Below are positions 18,876-26,022 of a DNA stretch of 27,781 nt, piece by piece. Both the position numbers and the translations under genes were made by a program. The DNA lies in IMG/VR virus record IMGVR_UViG_3300028840_000646, positions 1 through 27,781 of that record, one strand, 5' to 3'. This stretch comes from a virus. How positions within the stretch are numbered: position 1 is the first letter of the stretch; each line of letters starts with the position of its first letter. The notes under the pieces were generated by a model, which searched no databases, had not been told where the DNA came from, and worked only from the letters and a program-made list of their open reading frames with translations.

Positions 18876-20908
18876 CGATGTACAAGGTCCGAGTGCCGCA
18901 CGTCTTTCGGGACGGACTAGGTAGACCGGACCCGAAGATGCCCGACGACGCGGTCGAGATCTGCAATAAGCGGGTTGCCATGAAGCTGTTGCAGCAGGGC
19001 GTCATTGAGTCCGACGATCTACCTCCCAGAGGCATCCTTCCAGACCGAAGCCCGATCGACCCGATCACACGGGTCGGTGTCTACATGCACACGTCGAGCT
19101 TCTACTCTGGCGGGAGGATCCACATACACCAGATGGCGTGGTGTATGGCGAACATGGGAGCCGAGGTTTTCATCGTGACCAATGCGCACCCGCGATGGTC
19201 GACGGATTACCGGAAGCACCCGAACCTCAAGATCCTGTCAGGTGCTGAAGCAGGCAAGGTGCCGAAAGACATCGACCTGCTCTTCAGTGACGGCAAGAAC
19301 ATGATGGGGAGGCAGGTGGTTCAGCGCAAGCTAGAGAACCTGAACATCCCTCTTGTGCTGATCAACTTCGAGACGCCAAACTGGGTTGCAGAGTTTGACC
19401 CTAACACGGCGTCGAGGATGGAGAACTTCGAGGACACCTTCAAGCACGCGGACATGATGCTGTGTAACAGCGAGGAGTCCCTGAAGTACCTGCACCAGTA
19501 CATGCGAGTGACCGTGCCGACCGGAGTCGTACCGCCTGCAGCCAACACGCACGCGGTCGACAAGAACGTCGCCAGTCCTCTACCCCCAGAAGCGCGGGGC
19601 GTCCCGTACGTTGTGTGGAGCGCACGCTCCTCCACGTACAAGGGCGGGCATGTGATCTGCGATGCAGTCATGAACTACCCGAAGCCTTTGAACCTTGTGC
19701 TGATCGGCAAGCCGAGCACGGTGCCGAAGAGTACCGAACTGCACAAGGTGTTCAGCTTCAAGGTCCCGATCACAGATGCGGAGAAGATGCGCGTCATGCG
19801 GGACGCTGTCTGCGTCGCTGCGCCGAGCAAGTTTGAAGGGTTCGGTATGGTGCCTGCAGAAGCCATGAGCAACGGCACACCTGTGCTCGCGTACGACCTG
19901 CCTGTACTGCGGCAAGGCTACGGCGATCGGATCCAGTACGCCGACTGGGGCGACGAGAAGCAGTTCGCCCAGAAGCTGTACGACATCGTCGACGGCAAGA
20001 CCGTGGTGGAGGTGGACGCGGAAGAGGTGCGCCGTACCTATGGCATGGAGGCGATGGAGAAGGACATGGCTGAACGTGTGCCGTACTTCAATTTTAACCG
20101 GCGTCGTGTCAGCGCTCAGATGATCTGCTACTACGGACCGATGGTGCAAGAGGCAATCGCTTCAGTGTACCCGCACGTCGACGAGATCGTGATCGCGCAC
20201 GGACCGACAGAGCTGTGGAAAGACTTCCCTGCGGACGACTCCCTGCAGCTGATCCAAAACTATCCTGACCCAGAGGGCAAGATCAAGGTCGACGCCCGCA
20301 AGGTCTGGAAGAACAAAGGCGAGATGCGCACCGCCTGCCAGAGGATGGCGACCGGCAACCATATCCTGATCGTCGATGCCGATGAGATCTATCACGGACT
20401 CGACGCATGGATCGAGCACGCGCCTTCGTTCGGCTGTCCTCGGTGGGTGCACTTCTGGCACGACCTCGATCACTACGTTGTTGACCCCTCCGGTAACAAG
20501 AGGTGGGGTGCAGCGCACGAGCTAGGCGGCAGCGTACACAACCACCTGCGGTGGGCGTACTGGCGGAACAGCAACCGGTGGAACGAGCGGGGCACAGCGG
20601 CGATGGGATCCGGCAACATGCGGATCAGCAGCGGCGTGGCTACAGCTCAAGCCGTCGAGGCTGTGCCACAGTGCTGTATCTATCACCTCGGCCACGTGCT
20701 CGACCCTGTCATGATGAAGGCGAAGCACGACTTCTACATCGCCAGAGACGGGGCAGGTGCAGGACGAGTACAGCGAGCAGCTGCGTGGAGCAACTGGAAG
20801 GGCGAGCTTGGCGACTGCGGTGACGGTCTGATCAGGCAGGTCTTCTGGGAGGTGCCCGAGTTGGTGCGCAGTGCATACGCACGGGTCGTGGAGGTAGCCG
20901 ATGCCTGA
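18872..20908 (+). CDS. Bifunctional glycosyltransferase (GT-B plus GT-A domains) with an N-terminal small domain
   Basis: A 678-residue protein. Residues 1-60 form a separate small domain (K-V-R-V-P-H-V-F, then D-D-A-V-E-I...L-L-Q-Q-G-V-I-E-S), whose pattern recalls short proteins found next to phage capsid genes. Residues about 66-400 are a GT4-like GT-B enzyme: V-W-S-A-R-S-S-T-Y-K-G-G near 248-259 and the E322-x7-E330 donor-site motif in K-F-E-G-F-G-M-V-P-A-E-A-M. Residues about 412-650 resemble a GT2-type GT-A domain with D502-A-D504 as the metal/sugar-nucleotide motif. It presumably adds two sugars in sequence. ATG 18872 overlaps the preceding stop by 4 nt. Acceptor and donors are unknown. 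The next three genes would modify the product. Confidence 0.85.
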   Translation: MTMYKVRVPHVFRDGLGRPDPKMPDDAVEICNKRVAMKLLQQGVIESDDLPPRGILPDRSPIDPITRVGVYMHTSSFYSGGRIHIHQMAWCMANMGAEVFIVTNAHPRWSTDYRKHPNLKILSGAEAGKVPKDIDLLFSDGKNMMGRQVVQRKLENLNIPLVLINFETPNWVAEFDPNTASRMENFEDTFKHADMMLCNSEESLKYLHQYMRVTVPTGVVPPAANTHAVDKNVASPLPPEARGVPYVVWSARSSTYKGGHVICDAVMNYPKPLNLVLIGKPSTVPKSTELHKVFSFKVPITDAEKMRVMRDAVCVAAPSKFEGFGMVPAEAMSNGTPVLAYDLPVLRQGYGDRIQYADWGDEKQFAQKLYDIVDGKTVVEVDAEEVRRTYGMEAMEKDMAERVPYFNFNRRRVSAQMICYYGPMVQEAIASVYPHVDEIVIAHGPTELWKDFPADDSLQLIQNYPDPEGKIKVDARKVWKNKGEMRTACQRMATGNHILIVDADEIYHGLDAWIEHAPSFGCPRWVHFWHDLDHYVVDPSGNKRWGAAHELGGSVHNHLRWAYWRNSNRWNERGTAAMGSGNMRISSGVATAQAVEAVPQCCIYHLGHVLDPVMMKAKHDFYIARDGAGAGRVQRAAAWSNWKGELGDCGDGLIRQVFWEVPELVRSAYARVVEVADA

Positions 20909-21527
20909 GACCCTCACCAAGCAAGAGAAGATGGAGCGGTGGATCGCGCGCCACATCAAGCGACCTCCGCTGACCATGTACGACATCGGCGTCGGTCCGA
21001 AGACAGAGGCGCAGACCTTGAAGAGGCTATACCCGAAGATGGAGGTCTATGGGTGCGAGCCTTTGTTGCATCTGTACCAAGGCATGGAGGAGAGCTTCTG
21101 TGGGCAGGTGATGCCGGTAGCTCTCGGACGGGAGACAGGACACACGACGATCCACTACAACCCAGAGAGCCTGCTCGACGCGAGCGCTGTCCGGCACACC
21201 CTAGGGCAGACCGCAAGCAAGCGCGTCCCTGTGTGGACGCTCGACCAGTTCGATGAATGGTTCGGCAAGCCGAAGCGGGTCCTGCTGTGGATGGACATCG
21301 AAGGCATGGAGCTTGCAGCTTTGCAGGGTGGACACGGCCTGCTCGCCAGTCATCGTGTGCGGTGGATCAATCTGGAAGAGCGTCGCGCGGATCTGGAGGG
21401 ATGGCCCAAGTCGGAAGACATCCGGCAGCTGCTTGCAAGCTACGGGTACATCCGCGTGCAAGAGTACAACAAACACCCGCTGCACCAAGACGTGGTGTAC
21501 CGGTACAAAGGAGAAGACAGTGTCTAA
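20901..21527 (+). CDS. FkbM-family SAM-dependent methyltransferase
   Basis: A 208-residue protein with class I methyltransferase motif I as Y-D-I-G-V-G-P (27-33) and an acidic motif II G-C-E-P (51-54). The FkbM block V-P-V-W-T-L-D-Q-F (109-117) leads into W-M-D-I-E-G-M-E-L-A-A-L-Q-G-G (130-144). FkbM enzymes typically O-methylate sugars or polyketide hydroxyls. Next to glycosyltransferases they methylate glycan. ATG 20901 has GGAGG upstream and overlaps the glycosyltransferase stop by 8 nt, so the genes are coupled. The substrate here is most simply the sugar made by the upstream enzyme, by inference. Confidence 0.85.
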   Translation: MPETLTKQEKMERWIARHIKRPPLTMYDIGVGPKTEAQTLKRLYPKMEVYGCEPLLHLYQGMEESFCGQVMPVALGRETGHTTIHYNPESLLDASAVRHTLGQTASKRVPVWTLDQFDEWFGKPKRVLLWMDIEGMELAALQGGHGLLASHRVRWINLEERRADLEGWPKSEDIRQLLASYGYIRVQEYNKHPLHQDVVYRYKGEDSV

Positions 21528-22092
21528 CATTCGGCAGCTGATCGAGTACGACCACCGCAACCCGAAGGGCGCGGGAAGCAACATCGAAGAGAAGCTCTTT
21601 CTGTTCGGTCTGCTTCGCATGATCAAGCCGAGCCGTGTGTTGGAAATCGGAGTCAGTCGAGGACACATGACCGCGTGGCTTGCGCTTGCGTTGCACATGA
21701 ACGGCAAGGGCGAGTTGGTCAGTGTGGACAATTTCAGTAAAGCGCACGGAGGACAGGCTGCTTCCTGCGAGCCTGCGCGTACGCGTGTGCGCGCGAACGG
21801 GATGCGCTCGCCGACCTTCGTGACGTCCGACTCCGTTGCATATCTCACAAGCCAGCCCGACGACAGCTTCGACGTCGTGTGGGTGGATGGAGACCATAGC
21901 TATGATGGAGCGCGGGCAGATATTGTGGAGAGCCTTCGCGTGGCTAGTAAGGTGGTTTGCGTACATGACACAAGTCAACTGTACAGTGGCCCAAGGGATG
22001 CGATCGCGGATGTTCTGCGCGATCGCCAAGAAGATGGAAGTGGTTTTTGGGTTAAGGGATGTCGAGGAATCTGGATAAGGAACGTGGACTGA
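21520..22092 (+). CDS. Class I SAM-dependent methyltransferase (Methyltransf_24-like)
   Basis: A 190-residue protein from GTG 21520, which has AAAGGAGA 5 bases upstream and overlaps the FkbM stop by 8 nt. Longer in-frame starts inside the FkbM gene are rejected. Motif I is V-L-E-I-G-V-S-R-G-H (40-49), motif II V-S-V-D-N-F (68-72), and the acidic strand is V-W-V-D-G-D-H-S-Y (120-128), typical of Methyltransf_24. H149-D150 near V-V-C-V-H-D-T may help bind a metal or substrate. Members often modify sugars or small molecules in surface-glycan clusters. With the FkbM gene it implies two distinct methylations. The substrate is unknown. Confidence 0.85.
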   Translation: MSNIRQLIEYDHRNPKGAGSNIEEKLFLFGLLRMIKPSRVLEIGVSRGHMTAWLALALHMNGKGELVSVDNFSKAHGGQAASCEPARTRVRANGMRSPTFVTSDSVAYLTSQPDDSFDVVWVDGDHSYDGARADIVESLRVASKVVCVHDTSQLYSGPRDAIADVLRDRQEDGSGFWVKGCRGIWIRNVD

Positions 22093-22691
22093 TGCCGAAG
22101 AAAGCAAAGGTGTACGGGATTCAGCGCAGCGGCAACAACTGGTTACAGTGGATGCTCGCGGCAAACTACAAGGTGAAGATCATGGGCAGCAACTACGGGT
22201 GGACCCATGGACCCTACAGCACCGACAAGGAAGTGGCGGACGCTGTGAACTTCGTGACGAGCAAGCACCCGATCGAGTGGTTGCCCAGTATGCAGAGATT
22301 CCACAAGGTGCACCACGGTCTGACCATCGGACAGTTCATCCGGCGGTGCGACATGATCGAACGGTGGAACAGTCTGTACGCCGGACATCTTGCCAACGCC
22401 GAGAAGTTCGGCGCGCGGTTCGTTCGGTACGACGATCTGCTCCGCGACCCAGAAGCGGTGCTGTGCGGAATCGTCGACGGCGCATTCCCCAGAAAGCCGC
22501 AGCCCTTCCGCTCGGCAGAGAACCAACACATGAGCACCACCATGACCCCGACCAAGAAGCCATTCAATAAGCGGCAGTACTTGGAGAAGACCTACCTGAA
22601 GCGGTACACGCAAGCAGAGATTGATGAGGTGATCGCCCGCGTCGACTGGGGCGTGGCGAATGACCTCGGCTATACGAAGGAGAACCTATGA
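22092..22691 (+). CDS. Sulfotransferase-like protein
   Basis: A 199-residue protein from ATG 22092, which overlaps the previous stop (TGATG). An in-frame ATG at 22059 is the alternative. The N-terminal V-Y-G-I-Q-R-S-G-N-N-W-L (7-18) resembles the PAPS 5'-phosphosulfate loop of sulfotransferases (consensus R-S-G-T-T-W-L). F-V-T-S-K-H-P-I-E-W-L (54-64) may be the 3'-phosphate region, and F-V-R-Y-D-D-L-L-R-D-P-E-A-V-L (110-124) matches the conserved late motif of the family. It is shorter than most sulfotransferases. It probably transfers sulfate to the cassette glycan. A related P-loop role cannot be excluded. Its stop overlaps the connector gene (ATGA). Confidence 0.75.
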   Translation: MPKKAKVYGIQRSGNNWLQWMLAANYKVKIMGSNYGWTHGPYSTDKEVADAVNFVTSKHPIEWLPSMQRFHKVHHGLTIGQFIRRCDMIERWNSLYAGHLANAEKFGARFVRYDDLLRDPEAVLCGIVDGAFPRKPQPFRSAENQHMSTTMTPTKKPFNKRQYLEKTYLKRYTQAEIDEVIARVDWGVANDLGYTKENL

Positions 22692-23233
22692 GCCTTGTGA
22701 CGGTGGACGAAGTCAAAGCGATCGGACGGATCGACTATTCAACACACGACACCGAGCTGCAGCTTCTGATCGACGGAGCCGAAGCCTACGTCGAGGAGTA
22801 CTGCAACATCAAGCTGACCAGTGCAACCTACACGGACGAGCGAGTCGACGCAGACGGCGGGCCGGACCTGTACCCGAGGAACCTTCCGATCACGGACGTG
22901 ACCGATGTGAAGGACGCGTGGGACGACGACACTGCAGAGGACGCGAGTGAGTACTACTTCACGGACACGCGCATCGTGCAGGATCTGCGAGATGGTGCAT
23001 GGGAGGAGGGCGAGCTTCGGTGGAAGGTGACTTACGAAGCAGGGTATGATGCAAGTACCGCGCCGAAAGGATTAAAGAACGCCATCATCGGACTCGCCCT
23101 CCTGTCTTATAACAACGCCGACAGCAAGCACAGCAACAGCGCGCAGGGCCTGAGCCTGTCATGGGACAAGCTCGCCGAGGGCAACATCAATGCGCAGCTC
23201 GATCGCTTCAGTCTGTACCGGTATGTGGAGTAG
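22688..23233 (+). CDS. Head-tail connector protein, gp6-like
   Basis: A 181-residue protein with the features of the HK97 gp6/phage_gp6-like adaptor. The N-terminus V-T-V-D-E-V-K-A-I-G-R-I-D is followed by a D-T-E-L-Q-L-L-I-D-G-A-E-A-Y-V-E-E-Y-C helix. A middle beta part holds L-P-R-N-L-P-I type residues (P-R-N-L-P-I-T-D-V), then Y-E-A-G-Y-D and a final helix. It forms the ring below the portal. AAGGAG lies 7 bases upstream, and the start overlaps the sulfotransferase stop by 4 nt, so the accessory cassette joins the structural operon without a break. The Asp-rich middle is unusual but not disruptive. Confidence 0.85.
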   Translation: MSLVTVDEVKAIGRIDYSTHDTELQLLIDGAEAYVEEYCNIKLTSATYTDERVDADGGPDLYPRNLPITDVTDVKDAWDDDTAEDASEYYFTDTRIVQDLRDGAWEEGELRWKVTYEAGYDASTAPKGLKNAIIGLALLSYNNADSKHSNSAQGLSLSWDKLAEGNINAQLDRFSLYRYVE

Positions 23234-23236
23234 GCT

Positions 23237-23506
23237 ATGCTGACACCGTACGAACTCAAAAGACCGACGCGAACCTCGGACGGGATGGGCGGCTTCACCG
23301 AGTCCCTCCCCAGTGGCAGTGTGCTGTACGGCACGCTCGTGTACCAAGAGAACGAGCCGTTCATGCTGACGCGTCGAGAGTCAGACATTCAGAGGGGTGA
23401 CATCATTGTGGTGCAGGGTGAAGACTACCGTGTGCTGCAGGTTCGGAAGATCGACGGCGGTGATACCTCGGAGGTGTCACTGGAGCGAACCGTCAAACCG
23501 ATTTAG
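23237..23506 (+). CDS. Head closure / head-tail joining protein
   Basis: An 89-residue beta-rich protein of the head-tail joining size class, starting 3 bases after the connector stop with GGAG upstream. It has a Gly-Gly-Phe turn (D-G-M-G-G-F-T-E-S) near residue 16-24 and a late R-G-D-I-I-V-V-Q-G-E-D-Y-R-V-L-Q-V segment. Both match the small SPP1 gp16-like/HK97 stopper proteins that seal the channel after packaging. It is followed by membrane-type genes rather than directly by the gp10 gene, as would be usual. Confidence 0.8.
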   Translation: MLTPYELKRPTRTSDGMGGFTESLPSGSVLYGTLVYQENEPFMLTRRESDIQRGDIIVVQGEDYRVLQVRKIDGGDTSEVSLERTVKPI

Positions 23507-23518
23507 AGGAGGAGAGCT

Positions 23519-23893
23519 ATGCAAGATCAAGTCGTTTTGTTTGGAGCCATTTCTATTGCACTGGTTGCGCTGTCTTTTCTGATCCGCACGCTGCTGATCT
23601 GGAAGGGGCAGAACGAGATCGTCAACAAGTTCGACCACTACCTGCCGTTCGCCATCGCTGCGGCCAAGTGGGTGGAGGCTACGGTGCCAGACGACTTCGG
23701 CGCAGACGCCGAGGACAGCGCCACCACCAGAGCCGTGCACAAGCTCGACCTGTTCCTGAAGAAGTTCACCGAGACCGTGCAGCGGTTCGACGGCAAGGAG
23801 CCAAGTGAAGAGCTGAAGAAAGAAGCCATGCGGTGGAGCGTCGAGCTTGCCGAGCGTCTGAACATCATGAAGAAAGACAAGCCCGATGCCTAG
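23519..23893 (+). CDS. Small membrane protein, holin- or inner-spanin-like
   Basis: A 124-residue protein with an AGGAGGAGAGC site. The N-terminus has one hydrophobic segment (about residues 5-28, ending L-L-I-W-K). The rest is charged and helical (L-F-L-K-K-F-T-E-T-V-Q-R-F, then S-E-E-L-K-K-E-A-M). This outline of one N-terminal membrane anchor plus a helical soluble part fits LLH-type holins and Rz-like inner-membrane spanins. A lipoprotein gene follows nearby, which favours the lysis reading. No endolysin is in the window. Neither family can be named with certainty. Confidence 0.6.
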   Translation: MQDQVVLFGAISIALVALSFLIRTLLIWKGQNEIVNKFDHYLPFAIAAAKWVEATVPDDFGADAEDSATTRAVHKLDLFLKKFTETVQRFDGKEPSEELKKEAMRWSVELAERLNIMKKDKPDA

Positions 23894-24107
23894 TTGGATG
23901 CTTGCCCTGTGGGGTCTGTTGAAAGACCTGCTTGTGTCTGTGTTCATGGAAGCGAATAAGACACCGGCCATCGAAGAGGAGGTGGATCTTGAAGAAGGTA
24001 ATCTGGCTGAGCCTAAGCCTCTTGATTACGCAGGTCTGTACGGGCTGCGCAATCGGGATCAAGGAGAAGCGGTCGATAGTGATGGTGAGTCCGAGACCGA
24101 TACCTGA
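23886..24107 (+). CDS. Small amphipathic/acidic protein overlapping a lipoprotein gene
   Basis: A 73-residue frame starting at ATG 23886, 8 nt inside the previous gene. The N-terminus is a Trp/Leu-rich segment with a K-D break (W-M-L-A-L-W-G-L-L-K-D-L-L-V), too interrupted for a sure membrane span. The rest is strongly acidic. From 23989 it is overlapped in another frame by the lipoprotein gene. The ribosome site is weak. Nested arrangement with a lipoprotein recalls Rz/Rz1 pairs, but no typical coiled coil is seen. It may be real or a chance frame upstream of the lipoprotein. Confidence 0.4.
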   Translation: MPSWMLALWGLLKDLLVSVFMEANKTPAIEEEVDLEEGNLAEPKPLDYAGLYGLRNRDQGEAVDSDGESETDT

Positions 24108-24270
24108 AGCAGCGAAGGGCACACCGGTCGTCGCCACCAACGAGAAGATCCCGCTCGTGATCCTCAACCGGAAGGATGAACATTTCAAGCAGAACGTCGG
24201 CGGGTATGTACTTGTCGACCCGTGGTTCTACGAGTTACTGATCAACGTGTACAACAGCAAGGAGAAGTAG
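23989..24270 (+). CDS. Outer-membrane lipoprotein, o-spanin-like, TTG start
   Basis: A 93-residue protein. GAGGAGG is placed 6 bases upstream of TTG 23989, giving M-K-K-V-I-W-L-S-L-S-L-L followed by V-C-T-G-C, a classic lipoprotein signal and lipobox with the modified Cys near residue 19. The mature part is short, with P-R-P-I-P-E-A near its start and V-G-G-Y-V-L-V-D near its end. Rz1-like outer spanins are small lipoproteins that fuse the two membranes in the last step of Gram-negative lysis. This one sits just downstream of a membrane protein that could be its partner. Longer in-frame starts (from 23932) lack the signal form, so TTG is chosen. Confidence 0.65.
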   Translation: MKKVIWLSLSLLITQVCTGCAIGIKEKRSIVMVSPRPIPEAAKGTPVVATNEKIPLVILNRKDEHFKQNVGGYVLVDPWFYELLINVYNSKEK

Positions 24271-24271
24271 T

Positions 24272-24607
24272 ATGGACCTCGCCACGATTCTGGAGGTGGT
24301 CAAGCAGCTTGGCCTTCCCGCCGCGCTCTTGGTCCTGTTCGTCTATCTCGACATGAAGCGAAGAGCGAAGGATGACAAGGATCGGGACAACCTGATCGAG
24401 CGCCTGTCAGCCCTTGAGGAGCATCAGCGCACGGAGCTGCAGCAGCTTGTGGTCATGAACACGACCGCCCTGCAGAACCACGCCGACGCAAGCAAGGAGA
24501 TGACCGAGACAGCGCGAGAGCAGACCCAGATCCACCGCCAGTTGATCACAGCGATGCGTACCCGTCCGTGCTTGGAGAACACGATCAACCAGATCGATGG
24601 AGTGTAA
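24272..24607 (+). CDS. Membrane-anchored coiled-coil protein
   Basis: A 111-residue protein with AAGGAGAAG upstream, starting 1 base after the lipoprotein stop. Residues about 12-27 are a short hydrophobic span (G-L-P-A-A-L-L-V-L-F-V-Y-L-D). The rest is a long amphipathic helix rich in Glu, Gln, Arg and Thr (R-L-S-A-L-E-E-H-Q-R-T-E, then T-E-T-A-R-E-Q-T-Q). The shape resembles an inner-membrane spanin or a BhlA-like holin. Together with the two preceding genes it makes a three-gene membrane cluster. Its stop overlaps the gp10 start (TAATG). A lysis role is inferred from form and neighbours. Confidence 0.6.
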   Translation: MDLATILEVVKQLGLPAALLVLFVYLDMKRRAKDDKDRDNLIERLSALEEHQRTELQQLVVMNTTALQNHADASKEMTETAREQTQIHRQLITAMRTRPCLENTINQIDGV

Positions 24608-25041
24608 TGGCTAAGCTGTTCAAGGTCACGTACCGGCTCAACTCTGACAAGATCCTCCGCAAGATGGAGGCGTTCACAAAGAAGCGTCTGCTCCGAGCGG
24701 GGCAGGCTGTTGAGCGTGAAGCCAAGATCCTTCTGGGCAAGGGTGGTGGGCGAGGCAGTCCGCCGCAGGAGAGAGGCGTGAGCTACTTCTATGGAGAGCC
24801 GAAGAACAAGTGGGTGCGCGCTTCCCCAGAAGGTCAGCCTCCGTACACGCAGACCGGTGACCTGAAGAACAGCATCAGCACAGAACTGGCCGGACCCTAC
24901 ACGGTGATCGTCGGCCCGTCTGTCTTCTACGGAAAGTACCTTGAGTTCGGCACAAGGAACATGGCCGCGCGTCCGTTCATGCGACCGGCGCTGAGCAGTG
25001 TGCGGCGAAAGATACCCGAGTTTTTTGAGGGGCTGATATGA
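24607..25041 (+). CDS. HK97 gp10-like tail/head-tail joining protein
   Basis: A 144-residue protein from ATG 24607, overlapping the previous stop; the longer in-frame start is rejected. It shows the HK97 gp10 family pattern: a basic N-terminal helix (R-A-G-Q-A-V-E-R-E-A-K), then P-P-Y-T-Q-T-G-D-L-K-N-S-I and the conserved end Y-G-K-Y-L-E-F-G-T followed by A-A-R-P-F-M-R-P-A-L. The family acts in head-tail joining or tail assembly. The R-G-S-P-P-Q-E-R-G loop is polar and exposed-looking. The gene returns the operon to the canonical order after the membrane cluster. Confidence 0.88.
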   Translation: MAKLFKVTYRLNSDKILRKMEAFTKKRLLRAGQAVEREAKILLGKGGGRGSPPQERGVSYFYGEPKNKWVRASPEGQPPYTQTGDLKNSISTELAGPYTVIVGPSVFYGKYLEFGTRNMAARPFMRPALSSVRRKIPEFFEGLI

Positions 25042-25475
25042 GCGTGATCAAAGCAGTGTACGATAGACTGAAGAGTGTGCCCGCTGTGACGGGTTCGCTC
25101 GGCCAATACGATTTTGGTAGCGGCAACGAGTCGGCAATCTTCACGGTGAACCCTCCTCCGCAGGATGCACCCACGCCACTCATTGCAATCAACCAGACGG
25201 GTGGAGAACTCACTGGGCGAGACCGCGCCACGCGTGGAGGCGATGTTGACATAGATGTCTATGTCTGGGGCAACAGGGGAGAATCAGAAAAGCTGATCGA
25301 CGAGATTTCGATGGAGGTGTGGCGGACACTTGACAGAGCAGTCCTGACCGTAGATGGTTATGAAGCTCCGAGGTGTCTGGCAGATCCTCCGGCGAAGGCT
25401 CCAGATCCCGAGGGATACCCCGGCTATTTGATTCGTGCCCGTGTGCTCATTCGTGAAGTACCGACAAGCAGTTAA
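25038..25475 (+). CDS. Tail terminator/completion protein
   Basis: A 145-residue protein coupled to the gp10 gene by ATGA. It starts with a short helix (I-K-A-V-Y-D-R-L-K-S) and continues as alternating strands, with T-P-L-I-A-I-N-Q-T-G-G-E and V-D-I-D-V-Y-V-W-G. This is the pattern of DUF3168-like/lambda U-type terminators, which cap the tail tube and dock to the head. The place between gp10 and the tail tube gene is the standard one. Family membership is judged by size, position and these blocks. Confidence 0.75.
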   Translation: MSVIKAVYDRLKSVPAVTGSLGQYDFGSGNESAIFTVNPPPQDAPTPLIAINQTGGELTGRDRATRGGDVDIDVYVWGNRGESEKLIDEISMEVWRTLDRAVLTVDGYEAPRCLADPPAKAPDPEGYPGYLIRARVLIREVPTSS

Positions 25476-25487
25476 GGAGAAAGAACC

Positions 25488-25949
25488 ATGGCAACAGTAA
25501 TCGGTTATGATTGCGTGCTGTACTACAACAACGGCACAACCGGTTCGCCGAGTTGGTTGGAGATCGACACCGTCCGCGACGTGACGCTGAACCTTGAGCG
25601 TAACGAAGTGGACGACACCAGTCGTACCACCAACGGGTGGCGTTCCCGTCTCGCCGGTCTGGCACAGTGGGGTGCCGACTTCGAGATGATCTACAACACA
25701 GAGAACACCGCGTGGCAGAAGGTTCGCGAGAGCTTCTTCCTCAACACCTCGATCGAAGTGCTCGCCCTCGATGGCGACATCTCGGTCAACGGTTCGGAAG
25801 GTCTGCGCGGCACCGTGTTCGTGACGAGCTTTGAGCGGGCTGAGCCTCTCGAAGAAGCTGTCACCAACGCGACCACCTTCGTCGGCTCCGGCACTCCCCA
25901 GTGGGGCGTGACCAGTGGCGGAGTGTTCGTACCTAGCGACGGCAGCTAG
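25488..25949 (+). CDS. Major tail (tube) protein
   Basis: A 153-residue protein with AAGGAGAAAG upstream. It has the TP901-1-like tail tube pattern: a start strand followed by L-E-I-D-T-V-R-D-V-T-L-N-L, then E-V-D-D-T-S-R-T-T-N-G-W-R-S-R, a motif frequent in tail tube proteins, then L-A-L-D-G-D-I and G-L-R-G-T-V-F-V-T-S-F. It polymerises into the tube through which DNA passes. The codons are strongly biased to GAC/ACC/AAC types as in the capsid gene, fitting high expression. A hairpin follows the gene, as it does the capsid gene. Confidence 0.88.
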   Translation: MATVIGYDCVLYYNNGTTGSPSWLEIDTVRDVTLNLERNEVDDTSRTTNGWRSRLAGLAQWGADFEMIYNTENTAWQKVRESFFLNTSIEVLALDGDISVNGSEGLRGTVFVTSFERAEPLEEAVTNATTFVGSGTPQWGVTSGGVFVPSDGS

Positions 25950-25962
25950 AACCAATCGAGAA

Positions 25963-25997
25963 GGGCAGGGGGCGAGCCGCGTGGGCACCCCCTGCCC
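25963..25997 (+). terminator. GC-rich hairpin after the tail tube gene
   Basis: Perfect 10-bp arms GGGCAGGGGG (25963-25972) and CCCCCTGCCC (25988-25997) with a 15-base loop, 13 bases past the tail tube stop and before the next ribosome site. No U run follows. It parallels the hairpin after the capsid gene, and so may be an attenuator or mRNA stabiliser for an abundant transcript. Confidence 0.65.
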
Positions 25998-26022
25998 GAC
26001 TCACAAAGAGAGGAGCAAACTC

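Noticed and set aside
21253-21519. N-terminal extension of the second methyltransferase into the FkbM gene
   Set aside because: The extension is an out-of-frame reading of FkbM, and the GTG at 21520 has an ideal ribosome site and the usual short overlap.
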